From Fremontodendron californicum (Eukaryota > Streptophyta > Magnoliopsida > Malvales > Malvaceae), in contig JAULJL010000001.1 in NCBI GenBank assembly GCA_030761205.1, forward strand, positions 38,511,145 to 38,575,144: DNA of 64,000 nucleotides. The letters run 5' to 3'. Positions 29,501-41,332 of the stretch are shown piece after piece. Positions within the stretch are counted from its first letter, which is position 1. Each line of letters begins with the position of its first letter. The notes beneath the pieces are model-generated. The model was not told the DNA's origin. It ran no database searches and was given only the letters and a program-made list of their open reading frames with translations. The translations under genes were made by a program, and so were the position numbers.

Positions 29501-32500
29501 TAATTATAATGTGCACAATGAAGGAAATATCTTTTAATGAACCAAGAAGTGCAAACATGAACTTGAAATGTGTAAGATAGTGCCTCAAGTGCTTTAATTT
29601 CTTACTGATCTCTGCTTTCAATGTCTCAAGATTTAATAGAAGAAATTGCTTTGCAAAGAGTATGCTTCTGTGCCTTTATTTAGTCATATGTATCTTTTAT
29701 ATATTCTTTTATAGGTTTTACTAAATTTTTATGCCCTTGCATTATTTAGTTCCTCTTTTTCCTTTTGTTTTCTTCTCCTTAAGTGATTTTTTCTCATCTC
29801 TGTAGAATTCAACCAAGCCTGATGATTCCCTGGACTCTTCAGAGAGGCATTTGCCCACTGAAGGTACCCTTTTTTGAATTATTTTTGTTATATAATACCA
29901 TTTTGTGGTTTAAGTAATGCACCCTTGGTTGTTTCTAGGCACTGGTTATTTTGATATTTCAATTCTTCTAATATATATGCTTGAATTTGTGCTTTCATTC
30001 TCTCTGTTTTTCCAATGGGCCTTTTCATTGAAAAATAAATGGAAGTTGTTAGGAACTGTATTCTAGTTGGTTGTGTTTAGAAGATTCTAACATTCATATA
30101 TATGAAAGTAACAATGTCATTATTCTGAAATAAAATCTATATCATGAAGAAGGATTCAAGCTTATTCTTCTGAATTTCCCATTTGAAGAGGAAATGAAGG
30201 CTTAGCTTCGGTGCCCCTTTCTTATCGTATTTAATTTATTAATTTGCCTTTACTGAACACATTACCTGTTAATCTTTCTTTGTTGTTTGTGATAGTTGTG
30301 TAGGAAAAGAATTTCCCGCACAGAGTGAAGTATTATTGAAAGAAAAAGAAAATACCTGTCATGCAAGTTTTTGTGCAAGAAATATTTGCAGGAAAAATGA
30401 TTAATTTTCTTTTTCCTTTTGGTTCTTTTACTGCTGAAATGCATGACGAGTTCCAAGGGAGATAGTTTTGTTGTGTCAAAGCAGTTTATAGTGGCCCAAA
30501 AGTTTTCCTTTTTCCTTTTACTTCTCCTGTCAGTCAAAGAGGGCCTGCATGTTTCTGATTTTTATGTTGAAGTAACTAATGATTTGCTTGCTTTATGAAA
30601 CATTTTTTTATTTCTTTCCTGCATATGTTGCCAAAAACTAGTCAGACGAGATTCTATTTTCTAGACTAATCCTCATTTGTGTATAAAAAGCTAGTTCTTC
30701 ATTGTACTTTTTGCTAAGCTTTTTCAGGTCCTGGTTTTCTTGATCTGGTGGATTAAATATGTCAAATAGTTTTGGATTTTATTGTGGGTGCCATGCTACT
30801 TTATTCAAGAGATATGGCTTCCCACCAAAATTTCTTTTTCCATTATTTGGTTTGAGCCGATTGTAAGTGTTGGCTTTGTATTAGTATTGGCTTGCTGTTC
30901 ATGCATTATGCAGAATCAATTCACATGCTAAGGCTGGTAAGTCAATGAGCTATTTGATAACAAACATTAGGGCTAGGATCTGAGGATTTTTTACAGTCCT
31001 ATTTGTTAGTTGAAAGTGTGACTCTGGCATCAGTTTGGATGGCTAAATTACAAAATGTTCCATGGCAAGATTGCATTTTTACAATATCCTCCAAAAGATT
31101 TTGTAAGACATATACTTTCTCCCTTAATTCGTCTTAAAAATATGCATTTACAGTTTACCTCCTGAAATTAGGAAGTTAAATTTGACCTAAAAAGTGAACC
31201 CTGAAGGTGAAAAAAGTGCATGTTTTCTAGAAACATGGGGCAATTATAATTTAGGCGGTATGGTGAAGGGATTTTTCGTACTGTATGAAGTATCAAATGC
31301 TGGCATCTCCTTTTTTATTTTCCCCGAAGTTTCTGTTTTCTTTTTTTGTTTTCTTTTCATGGACTTATCTCATCAAGTACTTTACTTTTCTTTAATGATT
31401 CTGATATATATTGTATCTGTAACTTAAAATTGTACGATTGGACAGGAAATTTAGCGGATCTCTTAAATGACAGCCTTTCTAAAAGGAATCAATCAGAGAG
31501 GGCAGCAACTCCTGAGAAGAATACTGTAGCAAGTTCAGATCAAGAAAATTCCATTTGCCCAATTGTGAATCCAATTATCGCTGATCTCATGTAAGATTTG
31601 TCAAAAGACTTCTTTATTTGTTAAATCTGTAGCCTATAGCTCTCTTCTTTTTCTTTTTTCTTATTGGTGTTTGTTTATAGTTCAAAGGAGCTTTTCCATC
31701 TATTTTGATGAGAGATTTTCTGATTCTTTGATAATTTTGTATTGCAGAACTGAAGAATTTTCTAATTTTTATATGCACCCCTATATACGCAAGAAATTGC
31801 TGCAGATGCACAATGAGTTTATTTGTAAGAATAGAGTAGGCGAGTTTGAAAACAAAAAGTACACATTAAATGAGTTTGATGGTAAGTTTCATGTCATTAT
31901 TTAGGCTGCATTTTCTTCTCTTTCTGCTAGTTGTTTTGATCAGGTCTAACAAGTTGCACTTTGCAGGTACAAGGGAGGGAGATCTCTCTTGCTTGGTGGA
32001 ATCTTCTAATGCCAACGTTTATTGTAGTCACCAAAGCGAACATTCCAAGTGCAATGAAAAGAGTTGTACACCTGATGATTTAGAGCTTTTGGTTAAGGCT
32101 AGGAAATTGCGAGCTCTAAAATTGTCTCCAAAGGATGAAGTGGAAGGGGAAATTATATATTATCAGGATAGATTACTGCACAATGTAGTTGCAAGAAATC
32201 GTTTTACTGGTATTCACCTTTCCACTCTAATGTTCTTTTTGTATGTATGTGTGTGTTGTTTCACATTGATATATAACTGTAAAACCTGCATTGTGTGATT
32301 TTCTCCTTGCAGATAATCTAGTTTCTAGAGTTGCTAAAAGTCTACCGCAGGAGGTTGAAGCAGCAAGGACACAAAGATGGGATGCTGTGCTTGTTAATCA
32401 ATATCTTTATGAGCTAAGAGAAGCAAAGAAGCAGGGCCGTAAAGAGAGAAGGCACAAGGAGGCACAGGCTGTGTTGGCTGCTGCAACTGCTGCCGCAGCT

Positions 32501-34850
32501 GCTTCTTCCAGGATTTCATCATTAAGGAAAGATGGCGAAGATTCTAGTCAGCAAGAGGTTATTCTCATGGATCCTTTTTTTCTATAAATTTTTCTCTTGC
32601 CTCCAAATAAGCATCAAATTTTACCTTTGCAGAATATATTGAAGCTGAATGCTTCTGTTGGGAGGGCTGGCATTAGCTCTCAGCCGAGAGCAAAAGATGC
32701 ACTTTCTAGGAATACTGTCCCACGGATTTCATCTGAGAAGTACACTGATATTGTTCAATCAGTGTCAGATTTTTCTAAAGAACATCCTAGGGCATGTGAC
32801 ATCTGCAGACGGTCTGAGACAGTAGTGAACCCTATTTTAGTCTGTTCTGGATGCAAGGTTTTCTAGCCTGAAGCCATTAGTTTTTCTTTTCTTCATGTAA
32901 AATTTTACTTTTATCTGTTCTGATTTTTGATTTAGCCCTTCTGCTTACAGGTTGCAATTCACTTGGATTGCTATCGCAATGTTAAAGAAACTACGGGTCC
33001 TTGGAGTTGTGAATTATGTGAAGAATTGTTTTCATGTAGATCCTCTGGAGCTCCATCTCTAAATTTTTGGGAGAAATCTTATCCTGCTGCTAATTGTGGT
33101 TTATGCGGTGGTACTACTGGTGCTTTTAGGAAATCTGTGGATGGCCAGTGGGTACATGCTTTCTGTGCTGAGGTGATTTTTCCGTACCTGTTGGTCATTA
33201 ATGTTTCATCACTTTTCCAATGAAATGAAATGAAGTGATTTTTTCCTACTATTTTGTAGTGGGTTCTTGAGTCAACATTCAGAAGGGGACAAGTAAATCC
33301 TGTAGAAGGAATGGTATGTGTGCATGTTAAGGCATTAGATAATTACTACTTGGAGAAAGTTTTATAGATCTTATTTAAATTTATATGGAAATGGAATATC
33401 AGGAGACGGCTTCAGGGGGGGTTGACATTTGTTGTATATGCTGTCGCAAGCACGGTGTGTGCATAAAGGTGAGATTTATAAATGCTTTTCTTTTTCTTTT
33501 TTGAAAAAAATAATTGATTTTTATACTTACGTTTTTAACTAGAAGTTGTTGCAATTAAGATACTTTGTAGCTAAGCAGCTACAGTTTTATTCTTTGCAGT
33601 GTAGTTATGGTCACTGTCAGACCACTTTTCATCCCTCCTGTGCTAGAAGTGCGGGCTTCTATATGAATGTGAAGCTTGGTGGTGGCAAATTGCATCACAA
33701 TGCTTATTGTGAAAAGCATAGTGTGGAGCAGAGAGCGAAGGTTTGAAATTTAATTTTTTATAAAATTACTGAATTGTTTTGTTGTTGGTTATTTGTCCTG
33801 TGTTGTTTATCTGTTGAATAATTTATGTAGGCTGAAACTCAGAGACATGGAACCGAGGAGTTGAAAAACATGAAGCAAATTCGGGTAAGGGCATTCTTGC
33901 CAAGTTTTGGGTTGCTTAGATTCGTGCTATGTACTAATTTTGGTGTTATAATGTAGATTGTGATTATTTAGTTGTCTGTGGTTTCTCCTCTACAGGTTAA
34001 ACTGGAGAGATTACGCCTTCTTTGTGAAAGAATCATCAAACGTGAAAAATTAAAGGTAGTTGTTATAAATGATAAACTTTATTCTCTTGTTTTGCTCTGA
34101 TGTGACTGCTGCTGTTAGGTAGTTTTTCTATTTTATACGAATAAATGTGAGAATGTTATTGTGAACGTTTGCAGAGGGAGTTGGTTCTTTGCTCACATGA
34201 AATACTTGCTTGCCAAAGAGATCATGTTACTCGTTCAGTGCTTGTTCATAGTCCTTTTTTCCATCCGGGTGTTAGCTTAGAATCTGCAACAACTTCTCTC
34301 AAGGGCCATACAGATGGTTACAAATCATGCAGTGAGTCAATGCGATCAGATGATGTAACTGTGGACAGTACTCTTTCAGTTAAGCACCGAGTGAAGGTTC
34401 CTTTGCCTATGGACAACGATCAAAGGACTGATGACAGCTCCACATCTCAGAGCCTTTTTGTCCGGAAGCCAACCGAGAGGGTGCCGTTCTCTGGGAAGCA
34501 GATCCCTCATAGATATTCTCTTGCATCTCATAACGGTTTGGATACTGCCGAAAGGAACTCAAAATCAAGAAAGGTATAATTCTATTTTTGTGTCATTATT
34601 TGTTTCACTTACACTCACTCACTCACACACGCAACCTAAAAGGAATCTTGGCTGATGGTTGCCTTATGGTGAATCTCAGCCAATTGAAATACTTGGAAAG
34701 GAGTTGGTAATGACATCAGATGAAGCATCTATGAAGAATTCGCGGTTACCAAAAGGATATTGTTATGTTCCCGTGGATTGTCTTCCTAAGGAGAAGCAGC
34801 TCGCACAGGAGGATGCTTGTTCTGATGGACAATTGGAGCAGAATGGATAG
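20541..34850 (+). CDS. PHD-finger protein with two PZP modules (BRPF/JADE-like reader; Arabidopsis At1g77800 type)
   Basis: 19 exons: 20541-21825, 27174-27259, 27383-27769, 27864-27947, 28074-28457, 29806-29863, 31446-31590, 31748-31881, 31967-32209, 32313-32557, 32633-32857, 32951-33172, 33260-33313, 33403-33468, 33600-33740, 33831-33884, 33996-34055, 34175-34573, 34680-34850. The spliced CDS is 4,443 nt (1,480 aa) with no stop. Residues about 292-455 form a PHD, zinc-knuckle, extended-PHD module (CHFCC.., CVLCPK, FHPICAREA); residues about 1071-1250 form a second (CDICRRSE, CGLCGG, CICCRKHG, FHPSCARSAG). A basic segment PSKKRKL precedes the first module, and an Ala-rich helix (about 985-1000) lies before the second. 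PZP modules bind histone H3 and DNA, so a nuclear chromatin reader is likely. The last exon's acceptor (TCTCAG, weak pyrimidine tract) is the least certain. The start is set by the conserved MTG..CHR beginning. Confidence 0.88.
23056..24217. mobile_element. Non-autonomous element A in intron 1, with a nested insertion
   Basis: Ends TCTGTTGCTTGGGCTC and GAGTCTGAGCAACATA form a terminal inverted repeat. Flanks TAGAAAAGC (23047-23055) and TAGAAAAAG (24218-24226) look like a worn 9-bp target duplication. Without the insertion at about 23151-23640 it is about 0.67 kb, the same size as copy B at 24892-26482, to which it is inverted. A shared internal segment contains GAGATGACGAAGAAAGATG. No transposase. 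Confidence 0.7.
23151..23640. mobile_element. TCGAG-rich repeat inserted in element A
   Basis: Absent from copy B at the same point. It begins TAGGGTTGTAATGAGCC and is rich in CTCGAGCTCG-type blocks. It is flanked by GTCTAGGG on the left and GTCTAAGG on the right, a 7/8 match suggesting a hAT-type 8-bp duplication. Right terminal repeat is poorly preserved. No ORF of note. Confidence 0.5.
24892..26482. mobile_element. Non-autonomous element B in intron 1 (inverted copy of A), with a nested hAT element
   Basis: Ends CTATGTTGCTAGGACT and AGTCCGAGCAACAGA are inverted copies of each other. The 9-bp GCCTTGAAG is duplicated exactly at 24883-24891 and 26483-26491, pointing to a Mutator-like mover. 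The core, apart from 25097-26017, is about 0.67 kb and inverted relative to 23056-24217. Confidence 0.78.
25097..26017. mobile_element. Non-autonomous hAT-like element (921 bp) nested in element B
   Basis: Perfect 11-bp terminal inverted repeats TAGGGGTGAGC / GCTCACCCCTA and a perfect 8-bp target duplication TTATTAAT (25089-25096 and 26018-26025). Subterminal blocks of CGACTCGACTCG and TCGGTT/TTCGGA occur on both sides. No transposase is encoded. Comparison with element A confirms the empty site. Confidence 0.88.
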
Positions 34851-36233
34851 GCTGAGTCAATACCCGGGTGTTTCAATTGCTGATGAGGGTGACGTCCATC
34901 TGTGCCCTTTATAACTGCTTTCTTCGCGGAGGTGTGTTGTTTATCAGATGATGAAGGCAGTACAGCGGCAAAATAAGTGCCGAGATGTTGATTGGGGCCA
35001 GTGTCGCCTTGATGATGATAGGGGCATAGGAGCTACATTTTGTGGCTCGGGATGGGAAGTTTTGGCATCATTGTTGTACATTCATTGTGGGAATAATTGT
35101 ACAGTGGGTGAGGGGTTTATTCCATCATGTTTTGCCAACGGGGGCTAAAAAATTCAGTGTCTTGAAGGGTCTTAGGGGTTGGGGAAAGGAGATGGAGATC
35201 TGCTTATTGTAACTCTTATGTGAATGTGAGGAAATTAGAAAAAAGGTATTGCCTACTGTGCTTGCTCTTTCTATATAGGTAGGTAGTGTACATAATATAT
35301 ATATATATATAACATTAATCAGCAAAGAAATCTTGCTCAACGAGAAATTGATATAGGCATCTCAATTCTCCTTTCGTACAGCCTCCTGATTTGGTTTTTG
35401 ATATATTCATGTTCGAGATGGCTGAACAGTGGTGACTAAAGTTAAAATCCAATGAACGAAATTTGACATATATAAAAAAAATTATACCCTTCTTTTTATA
35501 TTTTGAAAACGAAAGACGTGTCATTTTATTCCGTTCCATTGTTTGTTTGGTTAAAAACTGAAACGAAAATGTTCTGAAGATATTGAAATTTTAGCGGCAA
35601 GGAGTAATGACTCTTTTGGAAATTTTTGAGGTTTTAGTTTCGAATCTTACTATACTTGGATTTGGAGTATTTAGTTTAATTTTATGTTATTTTTTTGATT
35701 ATGTGTTGATTTGTTTGGTTTAATTTTGAATATTTTTTTTTTCTTATTACTTGTAATTTCAATCACAATTAAATTTCTTATGCATGTACAATTATATACT
35801 CTTTTACCTTGTCTATTTGGTAATGAAAGCATTTTTATACCTATGTGGAGGAGTGGTCTTTAAAAATTAAAACAGCAAAAGTTGAAGATATCTTTGACCA
35901 AACTGTAAAGAAAAAAAGAAAAAAAAAATCATTGCTTTTTATATATACAAATTTTTTTATTACTAATAGTTTAGTTTGGGAGAAAGACAAAAGTTTGATT
36001 TGGTAATCTAATCTAAGTACAAAAAAAGAATTACAGTAAAGCGTTCAAATTTTACGACTCGTCAACTCAATCTAATCTCCAGCCCCACACCCATACCCAC
36101 AGACGCAGATATAAAGAATGAAGCGCATGGGCCAAAGCCCAAAACATAAATCATTTTCCATCTTTTAGTATCCTTACGGCCACAATTCTCCAGCCCACTC
36201 CAATTCTGAAACCTCTCGAACCGACACCTCCCA
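34851..36233 (+). other. Intergenic: 3' UTR of the PHD gene and upstream region of HAM1
   Basis: GC-moderate sequence to about 35290 is probably 3' UTR. An (AT)n run is at 35297-35312. The rest is AT-rich. The last 150 bp before 36234 are less AT-rich and likely hold the HAM1 5' UTR. No other gene is seen. Confidence 0.55.
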
Positions 36234-39200
36234 ATGGGTTCCATAGACACACCAACGATTACAGACAACGGTACGTCCCAGTCTCATGCAGCGGCCGACG
36301 GCGACCATAAGCCTTTGGCCTCCGTAAACGGAGCGCCAGTGGATATGGCGCCGGAGCCTGAGGCAACGAAAAAGAGGAGGTCGAGTATGCTCCCTCTGGA
36401 GGTGGGTACTCGTGTCATGTGCCGTTGGAGAGACGGCAAATATCATCCCGTCAAAGTCATCGAACGCCGTAAGATGCACTACGGTGGGCCCAATGATTAC
36501 GAATACTACGTTCATTACACTGAGTGTAAGATCTCTAATCTCCCTTAGAGTTAGGGTTTTCACTTAAATTTTCAATTTTTAGGGTTTTTCTTTTATAAAT
36601 TCAATTAAATTTTAGAATTATTATGTTAGAAATGTTGAAAAATTATATATATTTTTTTGCCATAATAATAATAATAGTAATATTGAAATTATAGTTAATA
36701 GGAGGCTTGATGAGTGGGTGAAGCTTGATCAGCTTGATCTTGATTCTGTCGAAACTGTTGTTGATGAGAAGGTTGAAGACAAGGTAAACATTCGTTTCCA
36801 ATGGAAAACTTCTCATTTCAGTTTCCTTACTCTTTATCTTTGAGTGTGTATTCATTTGAAGAACTTTACCAATGAGGTTTTCAGGTCACAAGCTTAAAAA
36901 TGACGCGCCACCAGAAACGTAAGATTGATGAGACGCATGTGGAAGTAGTAAGTAAATGTAAAACTTTCACTTGGTGATGTGTAAAGATAGGAGGTCCATT
37001 TGAATGTTACAAATGTCTTTTGTGGAATTCTATAAATCTTTAATAGTCTGTTCTGTTGTTTTCTAATAGGGTCATGAGGAGCTAGATGCTGCTAGCTTGC
37101 GTGAACATGAGGAATTCACAAAGGTGAAAAATATAGCAACCATTGAACTTGGAAGATATGAAATTGAGACATGGTACTTCTCCCCCTTTCCACCAGAATA
37201 TAATGATTCGTTGAAGTTGTACTTTTGTGAGTTTTGCCTCAACTTCATGAAGCGCAAAGAGCAACTTCAAAGGCATATGGTGAGCTTTCCCTTAGTATGG
37301 CAATACTTTTTTTTTCCTACAATACTTGGTGTTGGAATACTTTTTAGAATTTTAATTGTCTTCTATGTATCAGTTCCTTTCTAGCTTTATGAGCACCTAG
37401 TATGAAGTATGAACCATGGTATCCTGACTTTTGTGAAATTATATAATGCAACTTTGGTTTCATTTGTCATGAACATAAGTTTTGCTTACTGTGTAGGGCA
37501 AATTGTTTTTCTTCTGACAAGAGGCCCCTGACAAATTGTTTTTCTTCATGTATGCTTTGGGTGGAAGTCACTTAGCAACCTTGGTTTGACTAGTGATCCT
37601 TCTTATCTTGTTGTTACTCTGCTTAATTTGTATATAGGACAGAGTCATCCTTCTGTTCATCCTTAGAACTATACAAATTATGTAGATGTAGAACCTTATG
37701 TTGAGGTTTAGCTTTTCCTCTTGCTTTTTTCACTCTTAACCTAATTGATTAAGATGAAAACAATACTTACACATAGATGTGCTGGCTATTTTCTTTTTTC
37801 CTTTCTTTTCTCTTTGAAAAAAAAAACCTTTGTTATCTCTCATTAATGATTGAGTGGATCTGATGGTTGAGTATAGCTTTTCAAATTGCTGGGTAATCAG
37901 TGATGTCCACCAAACCACAAGCGTGGGATGTGTAATTTCCCTTACTAAGTTGCAAGTATCTTGTTCTTATGTATGATTGACTATCTATATTTTTCACTTT
38001 GTTAAAGCTTGAAAATGGTGAAAACTTACGGTTATGGTGCTGGGACTGTTTCTTCTTCTGTTTCTCCAGCTTTTAGCTGCTGTAATGGTTAACAATGGCC
38101 ATTGTGTTTTAAGATCAAGATATGGCGTCAATAATCTTTCTCTCTTGATGTCTTGAAGTAATGTCTTAAATTGCATTTCCCTGCAGTGTAATTGCTTATA
38201 TAGAAAGTTTTACTTATTCCTGCATTTAAATTATGAGTTATTTACTCTATTATGTCAGGTATAGATGGAATGTGGTATAGATGTTGGATATTGCTCCCTT
38301 GAAAAATTAGTTTTTCTTTTGAATGAGAAAAATAGTGTCTTTGTCAATGTGCAACTGCCTTAAGACACAAACAGGGCTGAAATAATATTAACTCTTGGTT
38401 CTAAATCTAATCTGTAGAGAAAGTGTGATCTGAAGCATCCCCCTGGTGACGAAATATATCGAAGTGGTACGCTGTCAATGTTTGAGGTATGTTGTAGAAG
38501 AGCTTTTACTGCTGCTAGTTTCTGTGCCAAAACTCAAAAAAGAAAAAGAAAAGGGTATTTCTTGGTGCAAATTAAGTAAATCTATGTGATACTGGTTTTC
38601 TTCAATCCTACCCCATTGTTTTTAAGTGCAACTTTTCGAAATTCAATTTTCATAACTGTTCGATTGTATATGAATCAAGTAATCATGAGATCTTCTCGAA
38701 GGATACTTTGAAAAGTAGTGTCTGCTCTGAAATTAATTATTTTTTAACTTTGACTTATAAGTGTAGAAATATTTGTCACCACTTTTTTTTTTTTCTTTTG
38801 TTCTAGCTCCCATGCTTTATTTTCCTGCTACATAACGTCATGTTGTAGAATGCTGCAGATCTTTAATTGTTGTTGACATTCATGTTCCTCTGATCAAAAA
38901 TTCTGAAACAGGTTGATGGCAAAAAGAACAAAGTTTATGGGCAGAATCTTTGTTATTTGGCGAAGTTATTCCTCGACCACAAGACCCTTTATTATGATGT
39001 TGACCTGTTTCTGTTTTATGTTTTGTGTGAATGTGATGATCGAGGTTGCCATATGGTTGGATACTTCTCCAAGGTAATTTCTAGTGCATTTTTGTTGCTT
39101 ATGGTTTGATGCAGTGTGGGTTTATAACAAATCTCTATATGTTTGTGGCCGTTTTAATATTTTGTAATTGCAATTTACTAGCTAAAGTGGCATGGGGTGC

Positions 39201-39873
39201 ATACAGCAGTTCTTGCGTTTGTAGCCTCAGATTAGAAGCTTTCAAGTAGTAGACTTTATTGTTTATCCGTGTGTATTTTGGAACTTTCAGTTGCTTATTC
39301 ATACCATAGCATGTCTGATAAAAATTTCTGTAGTTTCCAATCTTTTTTTTTTGTTGTCATTTCATTCTTACTTTCCCTGTGTTTGAGACTCTGCTCCCCA
39401 ACACAAACAAATATCTTAGTTAGCATTTTGTGTCTGATCATGCAGGAAAAGCATTCAGAGGAAAAGTAGTAGAATTTATTGTTTATCTGTGTGTATATTG
39501 GGACTTTCAGTTGCTTATTCATACCATAGCATGTCTGGTAAAACTTTCTGTAGTTTTTAAATGTGAAGACTAGTGCTTAAATGTTTCCAATCTTTTTTTT
39601 TTTTTGTCATTTCATTCTTACTTTCGCTGTGTTTTAGACTGTGCTCCCCAACACAAACAAATATCTTATTTAGCATTTTGTGTCTGATCATGCAGGAAAA
39701 GCATTCTGAGGAATCATATAATTTGGCATGTATCCTCACCCTTCCTCCATATCAAAGGAAAGGCTATGGAAAGTTTTTGATTGCCTTTTGTAAGCTCCCT
39801 GCCTGCTATTTTTTATTTTTTGATTTTTTCTGGCTTATTTTATAAATTGATCAGAATCAGTGAGCTCTTTATA

Positions 39874-39905
<32 letters not shown>

Positions 39906-41332
39906 CACCAAATGATGATGATTATTGATTTCAGCATTAAATGAGAATGTATCGTTTTCCTATTGAGTTAAGACTCACAATATAACACCAATTTGGTTCT
40001 CTGAAATTGTTCTCAAGTTAGTTCACTAGAATCATGATCTGCTGCGTATTTATATCCAACATTACTGTGGAGTACATAAAGTAGAATTGTCCTGTTAGCA
40101 TCAGTGACCCTCATAACTTCCCCTCTAGATTTCTGACTTCTTAAAATTCATTGCTACAAACTAGTAGCGTAATAGATCTTGAATACAAATGCTGTTATAC
40201 TTAACTTTGTCGTACTTTTGCATTTCATCCTATTGGTTATTTACTAAATGAACTTTATTGCTTATTTTGTCTCTGTTATGGACCAGCATATGAACTTTCA
40301 AAGAAAGAAGGTAAAGTTGGCACACCTGAAAGACCACTTTCCGACCTAGGGCTGTTGAGCTACAGAGGGTACTGGACGAGGGTTCTTTTAGACATCTTGA
40401 AAAGGCATAAAGGAAATATTTCCATCAAGGTATCACTACCTGAAGCTGTATGGGCAGTGCTTTATGCAATTCCCTCTGCTTTGTCCTTATGAGAATTTAT
40501 GTGCTTGCTTAGGAGGGTGGTTGAGTTGAGTCAAGCCTACATGGTAAAATGCTTGAGTTCAACTCAGTTGGACTCAACTATCATCAAACTAATTCATGTT
40601 TGACTGGAAAGACTTGCTTAATTACATATTAATAAATGGTATTAAACAAAACTTTGAATAGTATTATGAGCTATTGGAGCTGAAAATTAAAATATTCAAA
40701 CTTGGTTAGATTGACTACTTAAACCAGTTGTCTACGTTCTGCCAGCAACAAATTGAATCAGAGTATGTTTTCAGTCAAGCTTGAGTAGTTTGTGAATAGG
40801 GTTGCTTGCTTTCACTTTAGATTGATGACAGAGCATGAATGGGGCACTAACCTAGAAAATAAAAATGAGCATCCTAAAGTAGTAAAATTAACAATTGTGG
40901 TTCAGATTATCTTTCCATATGGAAATCAGAAAAAATGAAAATGATGTTAAGGAGCATGCCTGAATTGATAGGTTTGATGGTGCTCCTGATTATTCTTGTT
41001 TTTGAATAGCTGTATTATTTATGCAATTTCTCTTAGAATTTTGATTCATGCTTGTTGTACAAAATTCATTGCATTGTGGTCACTGAATTGTTAATACTAA
41101 TTTTCTACATGAATCTATATTTCTGCAGGAGCTCAGTGACATGACAGCTATAAAGGCTGAGGATATTTTGACCACTCTGCAGAGTCTAGAACTGATTCAA
41201 TACAGGAAAGGTCAGCATGTTATCTGTGCAGATCCCAAGGTCTTGGATCGTCATCTAAAAGCTGCTGGTCGTGGTGGTCTTGAGGTTGATGTTAGCAAAT
41301 TAATCTGGACACCATATAAAGAACAAAATTGA
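36234..41332 (+). CDS. HAM1: MYST-family histone acetyltransferase (HAM1/HAM2 type)
   Basis: Nine exons: 36234-36525, 36695-36783, 36885-36947, 37070-37279, 38418-38486, 38912-39073, 39696-39789, 40287-40429, 41129-41332; 1,326 nt, 441 aa, close to the 445 aa of Arabidopsis HAM1. A Tudor-knot/chromo-barrel starts near residue 56 (VGTRVMCRWRDGKYHPVKVI). The MYST C2HC finger is at about 200-228 (FCEFCLNFMKRKEQLQRH..C). The acetyl-CoA loop QRKGYGKF is near 316, and the catalytic Glu lies in TPERPLSDLG near 340. The protein acetylates histone H4 (Lys5 in Arabidopsis) in a NuA4-like complex and is needed for gametophyte development; those roles are known for the family, not read here. The start at 36234 lies in CCCAATGGG. 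The gene follows the PZP gene on the same strand. Confidence 0.95.
39246..39713 (+). repeat. Tandem duplication including the start of HAM1 exon 7
   Basis: Two copies of about 220-245 bp lie head to tail (39246-39465 and 39466-39713). Each contains TTGCTTATTCATACCATAGC and ends with the branch/acceptor region TGTCTGATCATGCAG plus GAAAAGCATTC. The right copy runs into real exon 7. In the left copy the frame hits TAG after seven codons (39446-39469), so its acceptor is a decoy. Confidence 0.88.

Noticed and set aside
39269..39469. Separate ORF before HAM1 exon 7
   Set aside because: Explained by the tandem duplication of intron 6 and the start of exon 7.
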